Source: Diplosphaera chodatii (Eukaryota > Chlorophyta > Trebouxiophyceae > Prasiolales > Stichococcaceae). From it: 64,000 nucleotides of DNA. The stretch covers positions 1,302,001 through 1,366,000 of the forward strand of contig JAALGY010000020.1 of the NCBI GenBank assembly GCA_032358165.1, read 5' to 3'. A program made the position numbers and the translations under genes. Shown here piece by piece: positions 11,249 through 23,794 of the stretch (position 1 is the first letter of the stretch; every line of letters begins with the position of its first letter). Under the pieces are notes generated by a model that had not been told where the DNA came from, ran no database searches, and saw nothing but the letters and a program-made list of their open reading frames with translations.

Positions 11249-11964
11249 GACCCACACATGGGCATCAGGTTGCCTGGCACCTCACCATGAGCATGCGCCT
11301 GATCTCGCAGCGATGCAGACCCCTGCCGCGCAAGCTGAGTAGTCTTATGCTGTGCCGCATGTGCTGTGTGTTGGTGACAGGAAACATGCGCTACTGGTGT
11401 CATGTTGACTACTGACAGAAGCTGGCGTGAAGTGTTTCGAAGCATCAAGGTCGGCTTATGCATATCAGTTGCTGATCCAAAGGACAAGTGGCATTGTTAG
11501 GTGGCGATGTGACGGCAGCGCTTCATGTTGTGTTTTGAGTGCATGCGATGTTCTTCAAAGTCTGCTGTATCGTCCTGGGTGGGGAATACCACTCTCGAAG
11601 TGCAGGCAAGACATTTGGCAGGCCAGAACTGCTAACGGCGGGGAAAGCATCGACGGGAATGGGTAGTTGTGATAACCGCTGGTGTCGCTTGAGTGGATAT
11701 TGTGAACCAGCAATAGGAAGGACCTCAGTCCCTATGTGAAAAGCTCGTCAGCATGACCTTACGTGTAGTCAGCAGGAAGGCGCCCCGAGGTTCTGCTTCA
11801 AGTGGTGCACGTACGGGAAGGAGCTGCTCCAAGACATGATGAAAGACGTTCAAGCGATCATAAAGGTAGCTTGGCAGCGATGAGTCAGCCAGCACATCTA
11901 CCACACCAACAGATCACCAACCCTGAAACCAAAGGCATGTGAGCGCACATGCGCATTGCCGCTG
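11249..11964. other. convergent intergenic region
   Basis: Lies between the 3' ends of the zinc-fold gene (plus) and the TAP42-like gene (minus). No exon, repeat or RNA gene was recognised. It should carry both 3' untranslated regions. Confidence 0.35.
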
Positions 11965-14295
11965 CTATGCCGTCGGCCGCAGCTTCGAGTTGCCCCACCC
12001 AGCGGGATGCGTGTCCTGCACCACAAGCACGTCGCACTTCACCACATGCACACCCTGGTCCGAGATGGGCAAGCGCACCCAACACATGCACAAGATGCAC
12101 AGCTGCTAACGGTCAGCTGGCGGGGACAGGGAGTCATGTGACAGCCGCTTGCACTGCTGTCATGGTTGCCTACATAGTACCGCGAAGCTTGTCAAACCCT
12201 TACATTCTTCGAACTCAAAGTAGTCATTGGAAGGTTGGGATCACCTTCCAGTCGTCCATTGCACGCTGGCGCGACACCGCCTCATCGTCATCCTCGTCAT
12301 CGCTGTCCTTGGCAGCACGGCGCGCATCCGCTTCCTGCTGCCGCTGCGCCACCTCTCCCGCCTGCCGCATCTCGATCTCTGCCTGAGGTAGACACCCATG
12401 CTGGCTGGCACATGACAGTTGCCAAACGTGAACTTATGGTGGCGTGCTCCTTGATTGTGCCTTCTGTTGCAGGAGCATGTGTGCATATTCACGTAAACCA
12501 AGCTACTTCAGTATGACTGGTGTCTGCAAAATGCGGCCCAGAGACAACGCGCGCTGTAGACGGCCTGTATGCCTCCTGCACTGCGCTGTCATGACACACC
12601 TGCTGCGCGAGCGTGCGGGTGGGCAGGTTGTGAGAGGGCCGCAGCAGGTTGTCCCTGATCACCTGCCGCTGCGACTGCAGACCCTCCGCAGCGGAGCGCA
12701 GCTGCTGCAGCATTTCGGGCGGCGGGGCTCTGCTGCGCGCTGCCCGTCTCCGTTCAGCTTCTGGCATTGTCGCCACTGCTGACAGCATGTCGATCTCCTG
12801 CTGCGTGGCTGCCAGCTGCTGCACTGCCTGCATTCATGATGCTCTGACCTCTATACATCACCCACGGTCTCTGTGACGCATCTGGCCTGTCGGATGCTTG
12901 CAGCAGCAGCAACGAGAGCCAGATCAAACAGAGGTCCGTCGCACAGTCTGCGCACAGCTCCTGCTGTGGGTTCACTGAGATCACATGCAAGTTGAACCTG
13001 AGGAGAAACGAGCAGAAGCACTGCTGCTCCACATTGCAAGGCCAGGGCCTCTGAACAGCGTCCACCTGTAAACCATATCAGACAAGCCCCTGCACCCCGC
13101 AGGCACCCCGACGGATGAGCGCTTGCCTGCAGCGCGTGCAGGTCCAGCTGCAGGAGCCACGCCTCCCGCTCCGCGTCCTCGTCCACCGGCGCGCCCGCAC
13201 CACCCTGTCCGCCGTCGTCATCGTCCACTGGCGCAGCGCGCGCCGCCGACAGCCGCTGCCGCGCCAGCGCCCCCAGGCGCATCTTCAGATCCCGCTCCCT
13301 GTCCGACCACACCAATCCTGCTGTGCTCAGCCTCGTGTCAGAAAGCCCGCTCATGTCAACTTGCGTCATGCCGCCCCTGCTCCTGCGTGAGTCGGAGCCT
13401 TGCACCAGTAACCTCGGGTGTGGCATATGCAACCTCCTCAAAGCTGACAGCTGACTAGACCCAGGCCGCGTACAGCGCTCACATCTTGAACATGGCAATC
13501 TTGGAGGCGCGCGTGGTGGTGGGGTCCGCCCGCTCCCCCGCCTCCAGCCGGTCGAACGTTCCTGACACTGTCATCTCCAGCAGCCCATACTGCTGCATGC
13601 GGTGCAGGAACCTGCACTTGCAGGACGACAACGATACCTATGGACAGCGTGCTCAAAGACAGCTGATAGAGATGGGTCACACCAGCGTCTGGTGCACAGA
13701 GGCGCACCAGGTTTGCACACTGCATGCATTTGGCCAGTCGAGCAGGGGAGGACTCTGCGTAATGGCCGCTGCCTCACCGCAGGTGGTGCTGCCGAGACGT
13801 CTGCAGCGCCGCTAGGCGCTCCTGCACGCCAGCAGGTACAGCTGTGGCATCACAGCGGGGGGAACAGCACATAACACCAGCATCACGCATGCGAGTGCAC
13901 CAGACGCTACTGTAGGTAAAGGAGAAGCCTGCCTGCATGTCAGTTGCAGCGCCACGCGCCGCAAGCTCACCCTGCAGGAACGGCACTGCTAGGTACTTCA
14001 GATCGGGCGTCGCCAGGTCGTCCTTGTCCTCATTTCTGCAGGATCCGCACCACGGAGTTTTGCATTTGGCGGTACCCAGTCCTCTTTGCCGTGTCACAAC
14101 TGCTAGCACTCAGACGGTGATGATACTTGGTTGGCCGACGGCGTACCCTGAGAAGACTGCGAGACGGTCCACTGCATTGGCGCATTGTCCCAGCAATTCC
14201 GCTGCTTCAGTCGCAGCAGGCTCTGAGCCTGCCTCAGCCTCAGCAAACAGCTCCTGTGCTCGCGCAAACAGCATGTGCAGCGGCTGGCCCTGCAT
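11965..14295 (-). CDS. TAP42/IGBP1-like regulatory subunit of PP2A-type phosphatases
   Basis: TAP42 family proteins bind the catalytic subunits of PP2A, PP4 and PP6 and link them to TOR signalling in the cytosol. Reading leftwards, the first exon starts MQGQPLHMLFARAQELF and runs to DRLAVFSG. It is followed by DLATPDLKYLAVPFLQ, a hallmark of the family's N-terminal helical repeat. Further exons carry TRASKIAMFK, then RERDLKMRLGALARQR with an acidic loop and EREAWLLQLDLHALQAS. The C-terminus has an acidic stretch, AMDDWK, and, across an intron ending near 12017, DTHPAGWGNSKLRPTA and the stop. DDWK plus a HPxGxGN-like tail is the usual family ending. The start at 14295 is chosen because it gives a family-like N-terminus; an upstream start is possible. 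Confidence 0.8.
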
Positions 14296-14705
14296 GAAAC
14301 ACGAATACATGATGAAGAGCACGATGTTTAGCGCGGGCGGAGCATGTGGCGCCTGTCCTGTACTGCCTGTGCCAAGCCACAAACCTCGGCGGATGGCTGA
14401 GCCCCGGACATCTCCATATCTCCTCGGCGTGACTTCGGGACCCCTCGTGCCAGCGATGTACGCAGCAAAGCAGGTCACTGTGGCATCTGGCGTGCACATC
14501 AGGCGGCATTGGTCTGTGTGATCACCCTGTAGCAAAACAGTGGAGCAGCACAGGGCCCAGCCCCTGGATGCGCAGAAGCCGCTGGCACCACGCGCTCCTG
14601 TGTGCAAGCATCTGTGTGCAGGACGTCAGCATGTTGCTGATGTGAGCAACCGCCCCGACATGGCAATTAGCACTCGCACTTGAATTCAGGAAGCAGAGTG
14701 GCACC
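14296..14705. promoter_or_regulatory. shared upstream region of divergent genes
   Basis: About 410 bases separate the TAP42-like start (minus) from the P-loop ATPase start (plus), so both promoters must lie here. No specific element was recognised. Confidence 0.4.
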
Positions 14706-17700
14706 ATGCCAAGCTCCCAATCCACGGACCTACTACGGGGCTTGGGCCTGTCACGCAACCCATTCACAGACCGTACAGCGGAAAAGACGCATCTTGACAC
14801 GACAGCATTGTACACGCATTCCGACCTGCAGGGGTTTCAGCCATCAGGTGCGCAGGAGCATCACGCCTTTGGTGTGTGCCTTTGAAAAGAATGCAATCGC
14901 AGCTTCACTGGAGCTTGTCCAAGCACGGAAAATCAGCCGCGGGATCTGATGTGATGCAGACCAGACGTACCTGCTCTTTGGGAGGCGTGGTTCTGGCAAA
15001 ACCACAGTCCGCATGCAGGTGAGCGGATGAGCACCTGGCACTGTGGTTGGTGTCCAACTCTGGCAGTTGCGGGAGTTGAGGCCAGCCCGTTCATCAGTAG
15101 CGCCGTTCGATCTAGCTCTGGCTGGCGACAGATCAACCTTGTGCAAATGATGTGCACGTGCAGATGCAAGAGGCGTACAGTGAGTACAATGAGCATGCGG
15201 AGGCATCAGGCAACTCGCACGGCCACTTCATGGTGGACCTGTGCCGTCCGGGGCACATGACTGCCTGCCTGCGCACGTTCCAAGTGAGATGTCACACAGT
15301 CTGCTACGTCTGATCCGCATCTGATGCCTGCCGTGGTGGTCACGTTATGTCTCCGACGTTGCAACGCGCTCATCGACACTTTCAACCCTTTCGATTCGCA
15401 GGAAAACTTGCATTGTACAGATGACAACTGGGATGCACACTTTGGTGAGTCTACGTTCCCTGTGCAGACAGTGCTTGGGGTGCAGTGGGCCACTGGGCAG
15501 CTTCCCACATTGGTAGCTGCAAACGAGGTGCTGTGAGCACGTCATGTGCAGCGGAGAACTGGAAGTCGGCAGACATGGTGGACTGCATCCTGTGCTTCGC
15601 GGCGACGGAGCTGGTCGACAAGATGACGTCCCCCAACGATCCCGATGGCCGCACCATGCTCGAGCGCGTCAATGCGGTGAGGGTTTGTGGCTTTGGCTTT
15701 GGCTTGTGCTTTGTTGTTGGCTTTGTGTTTCCAGGGGTTTGGCATGTTGACCTTATCATACCGTGTCCCCTGTCGCCCCTGCTGCCTACACCTTTGTGCG
15801 AGACACCCAGTGGTGTTGGCCTATCATCTGAGGTCAATGTGTCGGGCACAGGACCCGCGGGGCTCAAGACAGCTGCTGGTGCTGGCCCACCTGTATGCCA
15901 ACACAGACGCCGCCAGCTTGGCGATGCTGCGCCGTGCCCTGCTGCGCAAGCAATATGGCACAGAGGTCAGCACGAGCGCCAAGGCAGCGTCGTGCATGCT
16001 GTAAGACGCATGCCACGTTTGAATGCAACGAGGCACCATGCCCTGCAAAGTCGCTCACATGGTTTGCTGACTGGGCACATAGCAAAACGGTCCACATTAT
16101 GGCCTGTGCCTCGAGTGCAGGCAGCTGTTGCCGGCACAGTCACAGCCGTGGTAGCCACCGGCGCAGTGGTGGCGGCGCGCAACGATGCAGCGGCAGATGC
16201 GATGGCTGCTCCCTTCGAGGCGCTCTGGGATCAAGTTTCCACATCGGCACCAGTGGTGCGCTTGCATGCAACCACCTGCGATACGCTCATGGATGATGAA
16301 CGTCAGCCATATTGCAAACTGCTGTTCAAACGCTGCAAAAGCCAGGGCATGCAACGCTGCAATCGCAAGCCCCACGCCTTAGCTGCTCTAGGCTGACGAG
16401 AGCCCTGTCTTGGCTCGCAGCTGGGGCGCCATCCCAAGCTGACAGGGGCGTTGGCAGCCGCTGGCGCAGCAGCGGGGGTGTACTACTGGCGGCTGAGCAG
16501 TCAGAAGGCAGCCCTGGATCGGGCAGCCACCCTGCAGCGCTCCATCCGTGTGCTGAAGCAGCGGGACCCGCGGCTGCTGGCCCGCCTGCTGTCCCACCTA
16601 TTCACCAGCTCGGTAAGATGCAATGAGGATCAGTATTCTCAACACTGGCAGACAGTAGTGCACGCAACACCTCGCATTCTTTAGCAACAGCCTGCAGACT
16701 GGCTTTGGCATCTGGGGCCAGAAAGGTAGAGCAGATGCCCTGAGGATCGAAAGACAGCTTTTCAACTTTCAGCTTTTACACCCAACTGCTTTCAGAAGTG
16801 CACCAGCCAGAGTGTGCTGAGAATGGTATACGGCACTGCAGGACAAGGTGGACACCATCAGGCGGCAGTGCATCGGCGTGAGCGCACACCAGAAGCTGGA
16901 GCTGTTGACCTCGCTCGTGCGGCTATGTGGCTACGAGTCGGTCGCGGTGTTTGGCGACTGCTTTGACGAGGTGAGTCGATTCATCAACCGTCTGGGCCGT
17001 CTCAGCTTGACGCTCGTCTTTCACCATACCTACTTACACAGTAAACGTCAGCTTGCTCCCAAGTCGTGAGAACCATGGTGCATCTGTTCGCCGTGCCAGG
17101 TCATATCGCGCAGCTGATCACAGCTGGCTTGGCCTCACTCGGGTGCGATTTTGCTGGTGCGTTGCCGCAGGTGGTGCTGCTGGACCCGGTGCAGTACCCG
17201 GGCGCCATCAAGGCCTTTGCCCGGGAGGTGTGCCGCAACGACCTGCTCAACTTCGGTGGGTGGCTCGGGACAGCTGATGCGCCGTGTGTGACCAGCACAT
17301 GGTGTTCTGCACCCTGTCACCCAGGAGGCAGCCTGCTCATTGGACCACACACCCTGATGATGTGCAGGCCGGCTACACTTCTTCTTCCCGGACAGCCGCC
17401 TGGCGCTCGACCTCAACACAGACAAGACCCTCAAGGTCAACCTGCATGTGCCTCATCAGTGTGCGCATGCGGGTGCCCTCGCACTTTGGCTGCACTGGCA
17501 CGCCTCAGCATGCCAAGCACTATTTTCAAGGTGGCATATTCATCACGGTAGCATGTAGACCATCAGCTGTGTTATGCACCAACAGGAGGCGCGGTTCGAC
17601 CGCCACTTTGTGAGGGACCTGACGTGGTCACGCCACCAGCTGGAGGAGTTGGCCAACCGCCGCTTCATCGCTGCGCAGCACTCTGCCCGTTACTCCGCAC

Positions 17701-18489
17701 CGGGTCAGCCATTTCGGGAACCAGTCCCCGAGCCGAGGTCTTTCGGTCGTTGCAGGCGGAGTGTCATGCCACTGTGACCACAGCGAGTGGAAGCACTCCC
17801 CTCACTGGGCTCGTGTCACAGAGGCTGTTGTCTGCACAGGCGTAGCCGATGAGGACGGGATGCTGCAATCCCCCGGCCCAGACTCGATCCACCATGCATC
17901 CTTTGCAGACCTCTTCAAGCAGGTCAAGGTCAGTCCACTTGCGCTTCTCGGGGCACACAGCTGAGTGTCTGCATGTCCAACCATTGCAACTCTGCAAGCA
18001 TTGATATGGCAAAGTGCATCTGCAGCCGCCTCCTCATCACTTCTCCTGGTATCTGCCTAAAGCATCATGTCCCACAAACAGGTGGAGGACTTTTCAACAT
18101 ATGTGGGACGCCTTCAAACGCCACGGGAGCTCATGATCATGATGGTGGGTTGCTTTAGGCTGGTGCATGTTGGTTTGCATCCGCAGGGCACGGCACTCGA
18201 CAGTCTAATATGACAACATCCTCTGTCGGTCTCCAAGGATTATGCCGTTTGCAGACGGAGATGTTTGCACGCATTGAGGCAAATCCAAAGGGTGACATCA
18301 CCGCTCAAGACATGGAGGTTGCAGTGAACAAGGTAAATTCCAGTAGCCCCAAAGCATCACAGACTAACAGCATGTGTACAGCATGCTATCCCCGGCTGCT
18401 TCCTGTGCTGATCATGTATCCCCTGTGATTGCGGGCCGGATAGAAGAAGGCCATGGATGTATGTGCAGGCTATGGAGCAGGCCGTGTGA
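14706..18489 (+). CDS. prokaryote-like P-loop ATPase with internal hydrophobic segments
   Basis: The first exons (14706-14847, 14960-15018, 15164-15283, 15402-15444, 15552-15676, 15852-15965, 16121-16234, 16421-16612, 16842-16970, 17171-17255, 17368-17435 and from 17586) keep phase. The N-terminus reads [17 protein letters not shown], then the Walker A motif GRRGSGKTT. About 250 residues later [10 protein letters not shown] looks like Walker B. Between them are two Ala/Val/Gly-rich hydrophobic stretches (around 16130-16200 and 16440-16480) that could be membrane segments. Later exons have [32 protein letters not shown] and [13 protein letters not shown], resembling bacterial ATPases of the Sll1717/STAND-like kind. 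The stop TGA is at 18487. Exons from 17700 to 17900 are least certain. The cellular role is unknown. Confidence 0.68.
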
Positions 18490-18874
18490 TCGCGGTGGAT
18501 GACGTGTATATTTTGTGGTCGAAAGTGTGCGTATAGTCACCCCACACACTCTCGACTCGCGGCAGCAGCAGGCCCTGTAGGCACTACCTTTCAGCATCCT
18601 TGTTGATACTGTTCTTGTGCTGGTGCATCAACTTGTTCTGAGGTGTAGAGTCACCTTGTGCTGCGGTACGTCGCAATCAGGCAATCAAAGGCGTGATAGT
18701 CTTCAAGCATGAGCATGAACAAATGATATGTTACATGCTACGAAGCCGGACACTGTCTCCTCGCAACCTATCCTTCGCTGCGGTCGGCCGACATGGCAAT
18801 CGGCAGGGTGACATGGAGACAAAATCGTCACATGCATGCGACGTTTCGTCTCCTCCAACGTCACCGACCCTTGC

Positions 18875-21149
18875 ATGAAGATTTGGACGGGTAAAGCCTT
18901 CACGTGTACGCCTTCTCGCGGTGCAGGTCGACTTGTTCGTTGCTATGGCAAGGTGACAGTATGCGTGACTGGCCCCACACTGAGAGTCAGCACCCTGCAC
19001 CTGTGCTTGACAGGCGTATCGAACCCTAGGTCCGCACATCCTACGCCCAGGCGCAACCTCTCTGGCGGTGCACCGTTGGACGAGATCGCTGAGCAAGTGT
19101 CATAGTGTCAGCAAGTCATCGGGAGCGTGTCTCAAAAAGGTCCCGCTGGCGGCGCCCATGGCAGCGAACTGAGCAGCTAGCACATATGGACAGGTGCCGA
19201 TTCCAACTTCTCCTGTGTCCGCACATGCCCATGCAGCCTCGGCAAACCCTCAGTATTGTGCAAAGTTTCCAACTCAAAGCTCTTAGTCATGTGACCATGG
19301 CGATGTAAGGTGCAAGCCTCGTGTTTGCTGATGAGCTCAGGTGCAGCTCACAGATGGTCGCTCGCAGACGCCGCATCGACGACGTGGACTCCTACAGAGT
19401 GGTTGAAATTCAGACGCTGGACCTTCCACACCGCGATCGGGCGCGGCAGCTGCTCATCAGACTCGCCCGCGAGGTGGGCTGCAAGGATCTCAAGCATTTG
19501 GCATCGTGTTAACAGACACGCCATGCGCACACATATCAGCTGTATCTTGCGCGCTGCTGTCCGTTTCTGCTTGTGAACATACCATAAACCTAAGCCACCT
19601 CCACGGTCGATGCAAACCTCAGGCTGACATGCTGAATACCTGCAACAGGCACGGCCAATACTGCAGGCGCACCTGTGGCGCATTCTGCTGGTGGGATGTG
19701 CTGGCTGAGGGTCTTGCCTGCTGACACTCCGACCAACATGTGGATATGCACAGGTATGTACAGCTTCGCTTACACACCCATATGACCCTGGTACATCTGC
19801 CGCTGCAGCTAGAGGAATTCTATGGAGACGAGACCAACAGCTGTCGTTGAAAATCGGGTATGCTTGCAGTGTTGCAGATAACATCGATGACAACGGATCT
19901 GGGCACACTGCTGTTAGTTGCACATGCGCATGAGATGAAAGGGGGGAATTACACGCGAGACTGATCATCGGACTGGGCAAAAGCTGTGCAGTGCGAGCGG
20001 CGCCCTGCAGGCAGAAACATCAACTGCGGCGAGCGGATCCAGATCCAACTGAGGTGAATTGTAGCAACGGTTTTCCTCTGGCATTTTGCCTGCAATGCCT
20101 GCAGTGGTACACGTTCTACCCGCTTGCAAAGGACAGCGGTTTGAGCCAATGCTTGGCCCAACAGATGTACAGATCACGGTTCCAGCTTCCTGCCTTATGC
20201 CGAGATCCTAAGCACCCTTCTGCACCAGGTGGAGTGCACTGTGAGGCATACTGCAGAACTTCCAACCTTTTGCAAGCACATGCTTTTCTGGTGAACCTTT
20301 TGTAGCAATGACGCCGAACGTTGTGTGGCACAGCTTGCACACAATGTGTCCTTCAACCACAGCCGGACCTTCTACCAGATGGAGCACAGCCTGAACATGG
20401 CAAGTGACTGCCTCGGGCCCGCTTCACCTCCATGCTTGAACACGTACTGTCAGCCAAATCACACTGGGTACTGAAGCACAGGCACATGACACGACCTCTG
20501 TTGCCGCCTGTCAAGCAGGCTGCTGAAGCCAACGTACGGTTCACACGGCGCTGTCGGGTCGTCCACACTCCTACCAATGCCTCGAGCCAGGTGGTGAACT
20601 CAGCAGCTGAGCTGAATACATGTTCACGCGTGCACATGACTCAGCATGTGCGCGCTGCAAAGTGCAAAGTCAGTCATCCACAACATTATGATCTGTTCCT
20701 CAGAATGGTTGTAGGCGCCTCAGCGTAGCAGGCTTCGCTCGCTGGTAGGCTGGGCAGTGAGGCATCCGCTGCCCACAGCAGCCGCGGCGGCGTGCCTGTT
20801 GGGCGTGTCGGTGATGATCGAAGCCTACATCGGGCAAACTGCGGGCGGGCAAGAGCGGCGCCGGCTGCGCAATGAGCGGCGACGCCACAGGGCGGTCGAA
20901 GCTGCCGAGCGCCCGGTAGCCATGATCGCAGGTGCCGAGCGCCCAAGCACAGGCCTGCAATCCCACTCACTGGGACTGGGCTGGGATGAAGATCACTCAG
21001 CACTCGGGTGTTCTGATGGAGGGTGGGCCAGCGGCAGCAGCTTCACCGGCAGCAGCCTCAGTGGCAGCAGCTTCTGCGGCGGTAGCCTGGGATCCACAGC
21101 GGGGCTCGGCAGCGGGGGCGCCCAGACCCTCAGCCTGGGCTGGAAGTGA
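18875..21149 (+). CDS. WLM-domain (Wss1-like) protein with degenerate metalloprotease site
   Basis: WLM proteins are zinc proteases related to yeast Wss1, which act on DNA-protein crosslinks and SUMO conjugates. Support: an exon with RVVEIQTLDLPHRDRARQLL and IRLAREVG (19370-19480), then LEEFYGDETN (19810), then RNINCGERIQIQLR (20005-20055), which resembles the LGLNxNxGexIxLRLR strand of WLM. Next comes CVAQLAHNVSFNHSRTFYQM (about 20310-20380), aligning to the TMLHELAHNxHGPH helix. The last exon has GQTAGG and an Arg-rich stretch with EAAERP, as in many WLM proteins, then a Gly/Ser-rich tail. In the helix the first His and Glu of HExxH are replaced by Ala and Gln, while the later His positions remain. 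The exon around 20100 and the N-terminus, perhaps MKIWTGKAF at 18875, are not resolved. Confidence 0.55.
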
Positions 21150-22407
21150 TTTCACATGGTGCAGTCGGACACCTTGAGTGCAGCTGCTGGCACGTACGGT
21201 AACTGCAGTACAGTAAAGGATTGATGAATGGTCGGCCTAGTGCTCCATAAGCCGTGGCACATCATAGGTTCTTGTTTCCTAGCTTGCCATGACTGGTATC
21301 AGATGTACAGTCCAACACGTACAGCTAGCTTTTGTTGAAAAAATCTCTTCAATGCGCAGCTGCAATTGCTGGATGAAGTTTCTGTCGCAGCTGCAGCATC
21401 GATGAGTGGCTGCATTAGTTCTTTGATTGAGGCTGTACAGTATGCCAGGCATTGACTGCGGGTGACCTTGTGAGAACTTCACCATATATACGCAGACCAC
21501 AACTCAATTATACAGGACGTAAAACAGAGTCTACAAGTCGCACTCAAGCATAATCAGCAGCAGAACCAGGTGAAGTGCTTGGTGCCTGCGAACCAGACAG
21601 TTTGCCCCTAGCATGCCCGTCGTGTCAGTCAAAGAGCTGCACTGTGCATTGTCGTACAGTGAGACCAATTGCGCGGGGCTGTCAGCACAAACATGCAGAA
21701 AGGGGAGCACAGCCGCTGACCACTGGCACGCCTGCACGGATTGCAGCTGATGCAGTGTCTTGTCGGCAGCCCAGACCTTTCACTGCTGTGGCAGAGGCAT
21801 TGCAGTAGGGAGCAAGCCCACAGCACCCCTCTGGAGCGCCCCAGGGATTTGGTCATGCAGAAATCACACACCCTGCACGCCACGTAACAGTTGTGAGCTA
21901 TCTGCAAAAGGCGCCTGGTGCATAGGATGGTCCTCCAAGAACTTTGCACGGTGCCAACGATGCTGCTTCCAATGAGCCACACATGCACGACGAGCCACAC
22001 ATATCCCCACCCACCTCTGGCTCCCAGGCTTTCCCCACACCCGAAAGTCCTCCCCAGACCCTGCACCCAGCCCCAGCCTGCAGTGCACATGCACAGGGTT
22101 CCAATGGACATACCTTTGATGCACATATGATGCAATGCGTGGGCAAGGCGATTAGCATTCTTAGTCCTCTGACGCCTTCAAAATCACATCAATCACACTG
22201 CCTTAGCCGGACAACGGAGTGCAGTACGCTGTACTGTTCATGGCAGTTGTGTGCCTGAGTTGCACTTCTGCATGGTGGAGATGCGGCTGCAGGCTGTGAG
22301 GACGGACATCCAAAGGGCATCTGCATGCAGACTCGCATCTCAATCTCATTTTCTGACAGCTCCATTAGACCCCAGCAATGCACAGCGGTTACAGCACACC
22401 ACAGCAC
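21150..22407. other. long stretch without a supported gene
   Basis: I see no exon chain here. A minus-strand frame at about 21629-22135 is open but rich in Cys, Trp and His and lacks coding character. A pyrimidine-rich patch on the plus strand near 21990-22080 reads ACCCACCTCTGGCTCCC and similar. The unidentified minus-strand gene at 22408-22898 may end in this region. Confidence 0.3.
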
Positions 22408-22898
22408 GGACGCGCGATCATGAAGTCCAGCAGCCTTGCCTAGGGGGTCATGGGGCTCGCCGGTCACAACGACAGGGTCCCAGGTGTAGTGGAATTTCAG
22501 CTGCTCCATCTTCTCGGGAGTCAGCAGTCGGAAGGAACCCTCATCCGGGTCGTCGCCCTCAGTGACGGGCAGCCTGCAGCAGTGTGCGCATGGCATAACA
22601 GCTTGATTGAAGCAGTGGTGTGGATGTCAGCAACAGCACAGCGTGTGAGCAAGCACGCCGAGAGTATTGCAACTGGCTGAGAGTGCAGCGTAGCACAGGC
22701 CTGCCAAGTGACACACAGGTGGCGAAGGATGCACACCTTTCACCGTTGATCCTGATGCTCCCGGGCTTCAGCCGCACACCAAAGACATGGGAGATTCCGC
22801 CATAGGAGCACATGCCGAGCAGGTCTACGCATGTCCTGACCAGTATACCTTCATACTCCATGTAAATTATGCCAGGTCGGCCATTCGGACTGTTGTTC
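22408..22898 (-). CDS. two exons of an unrecognised minus-strand gene
   Basis: Exons at 22898-22737 and 22573-22408 join in phase 2 through a donor GTGTGC and acceptor CTGCAG. The joined product contains GRPGIIYMEYEGILVRTC, GGISHVFGVRLKPGSIRING and, over the splice, ERLPVTEGDDPDEGSF, then LLTPEKMEQLKFHYTWDPVV. Codon use in both exons favours G or C in third positions, as in the true genes nearby. I do not recognise the family. The upstream exons should lie between 22900 and about 23400, where a frame reads TGSALKALLTAKLAKSG. The 3' end is not found. Confidence 0.45.
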
Positions 22899-23794
22899 CT
22901 GCAAGCCCAGCACATCATGCTGCTGCAAGACCATGGTGTCAGACACGCAGAGTGCAAATGTGCGCGGGTGCAGAGCAGCAGAAAAGGCAGCGGTGGTGTG
23001 CAAACAGCCGTACTTGAGGAAGTTCTTGCATGGATCTATGCGCCATCCTCCCGTGTGTTCTCTGCATGCCAGGGGTGACACTTTGTACATGTGTTACAGT
23101 TGGCCCTGCTGCATGACGACACGCTGTGGCACAGCCAACAGGGACAAACCGACGTGTTGTGGCACCAGTAGTGACCCGATTTTGCTAATTTGGCGGTCAG
23201 CAGGGCCTTCAGCGCGCTGCCCGTCACGGCTGCCTGTGGCTGCTACTGTGCTGTAGCAACATACACAAGCTGACGCTGCGGAAGACACAGCACAGTCACA
23301 GCGGGCGTAGGTGTAGCCCACACCAGATCAGCTGCGCTGTGGTACTGCCGGCAACCCCTGCTGCGGGAATTGCGTGCAGTATGCTCTAGCTGATTTTCTG
23401 GTGCATGTCACATGCGCCGCTATGTCTGCAACAATCACTGCAACAGCTGCAACGGTGGGGTGAGTGATCAACTGTGTCACTGCGACGCTCCGACCTGCTA
23501 CCTGACCGCGGCCGCATCACAGAGTAAGTAAGACGGGTATTCGACACAAGCTGTTCTCTTCTGCTTCGCAGCTTCATATGGACATGTTGCAACTTCCTCG
23601 GCGTGCTCAGCTTCCATTCCATCGTCCGATGCAGACAACACTGATCAGATGCAGCGCCTGCTTGAACATCAGTGGCGTGCGTAAGAAGTCACGGTGATAG
23701 TGCATGATTCTGAAAATGCATGGTTGGCAAGGTACATCATGACGCACCATCGACGTGCATCCAGGGGTTTGGTATTTGACGACAGCACCATGGC
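22899..23794. other. region upstream of the unrecognised minus-strand gene
   Basis: May contain the 5' exons of the minus-strand gene (a coding-like patch at about 23150-23240) and the promoter of the plus-strand FMN hydrolase/riboflavin kinase gene. Nothing else was recognised. Confidence 0.3.

Noticed and set aside
15680..15730. TTTGGCTTTGGCTTGTG short repeats
   Set aside because: A brief run of GGCTTT units within an intron, too short and imperfect to be called a repeat locus.
15485..16396. A 303-codon open frame on the plus strand
   Set aside because: It runs through true exons and introns of the P-loop ATPase gene in changing frames, and the conserved motifs follow the spliced chain instead.
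21629..22135. Minus-strand open frame of 168 codons
   Set aside because: The composition is rich in Cys, Trp and His, with no homology motif, splice support or codon bias.
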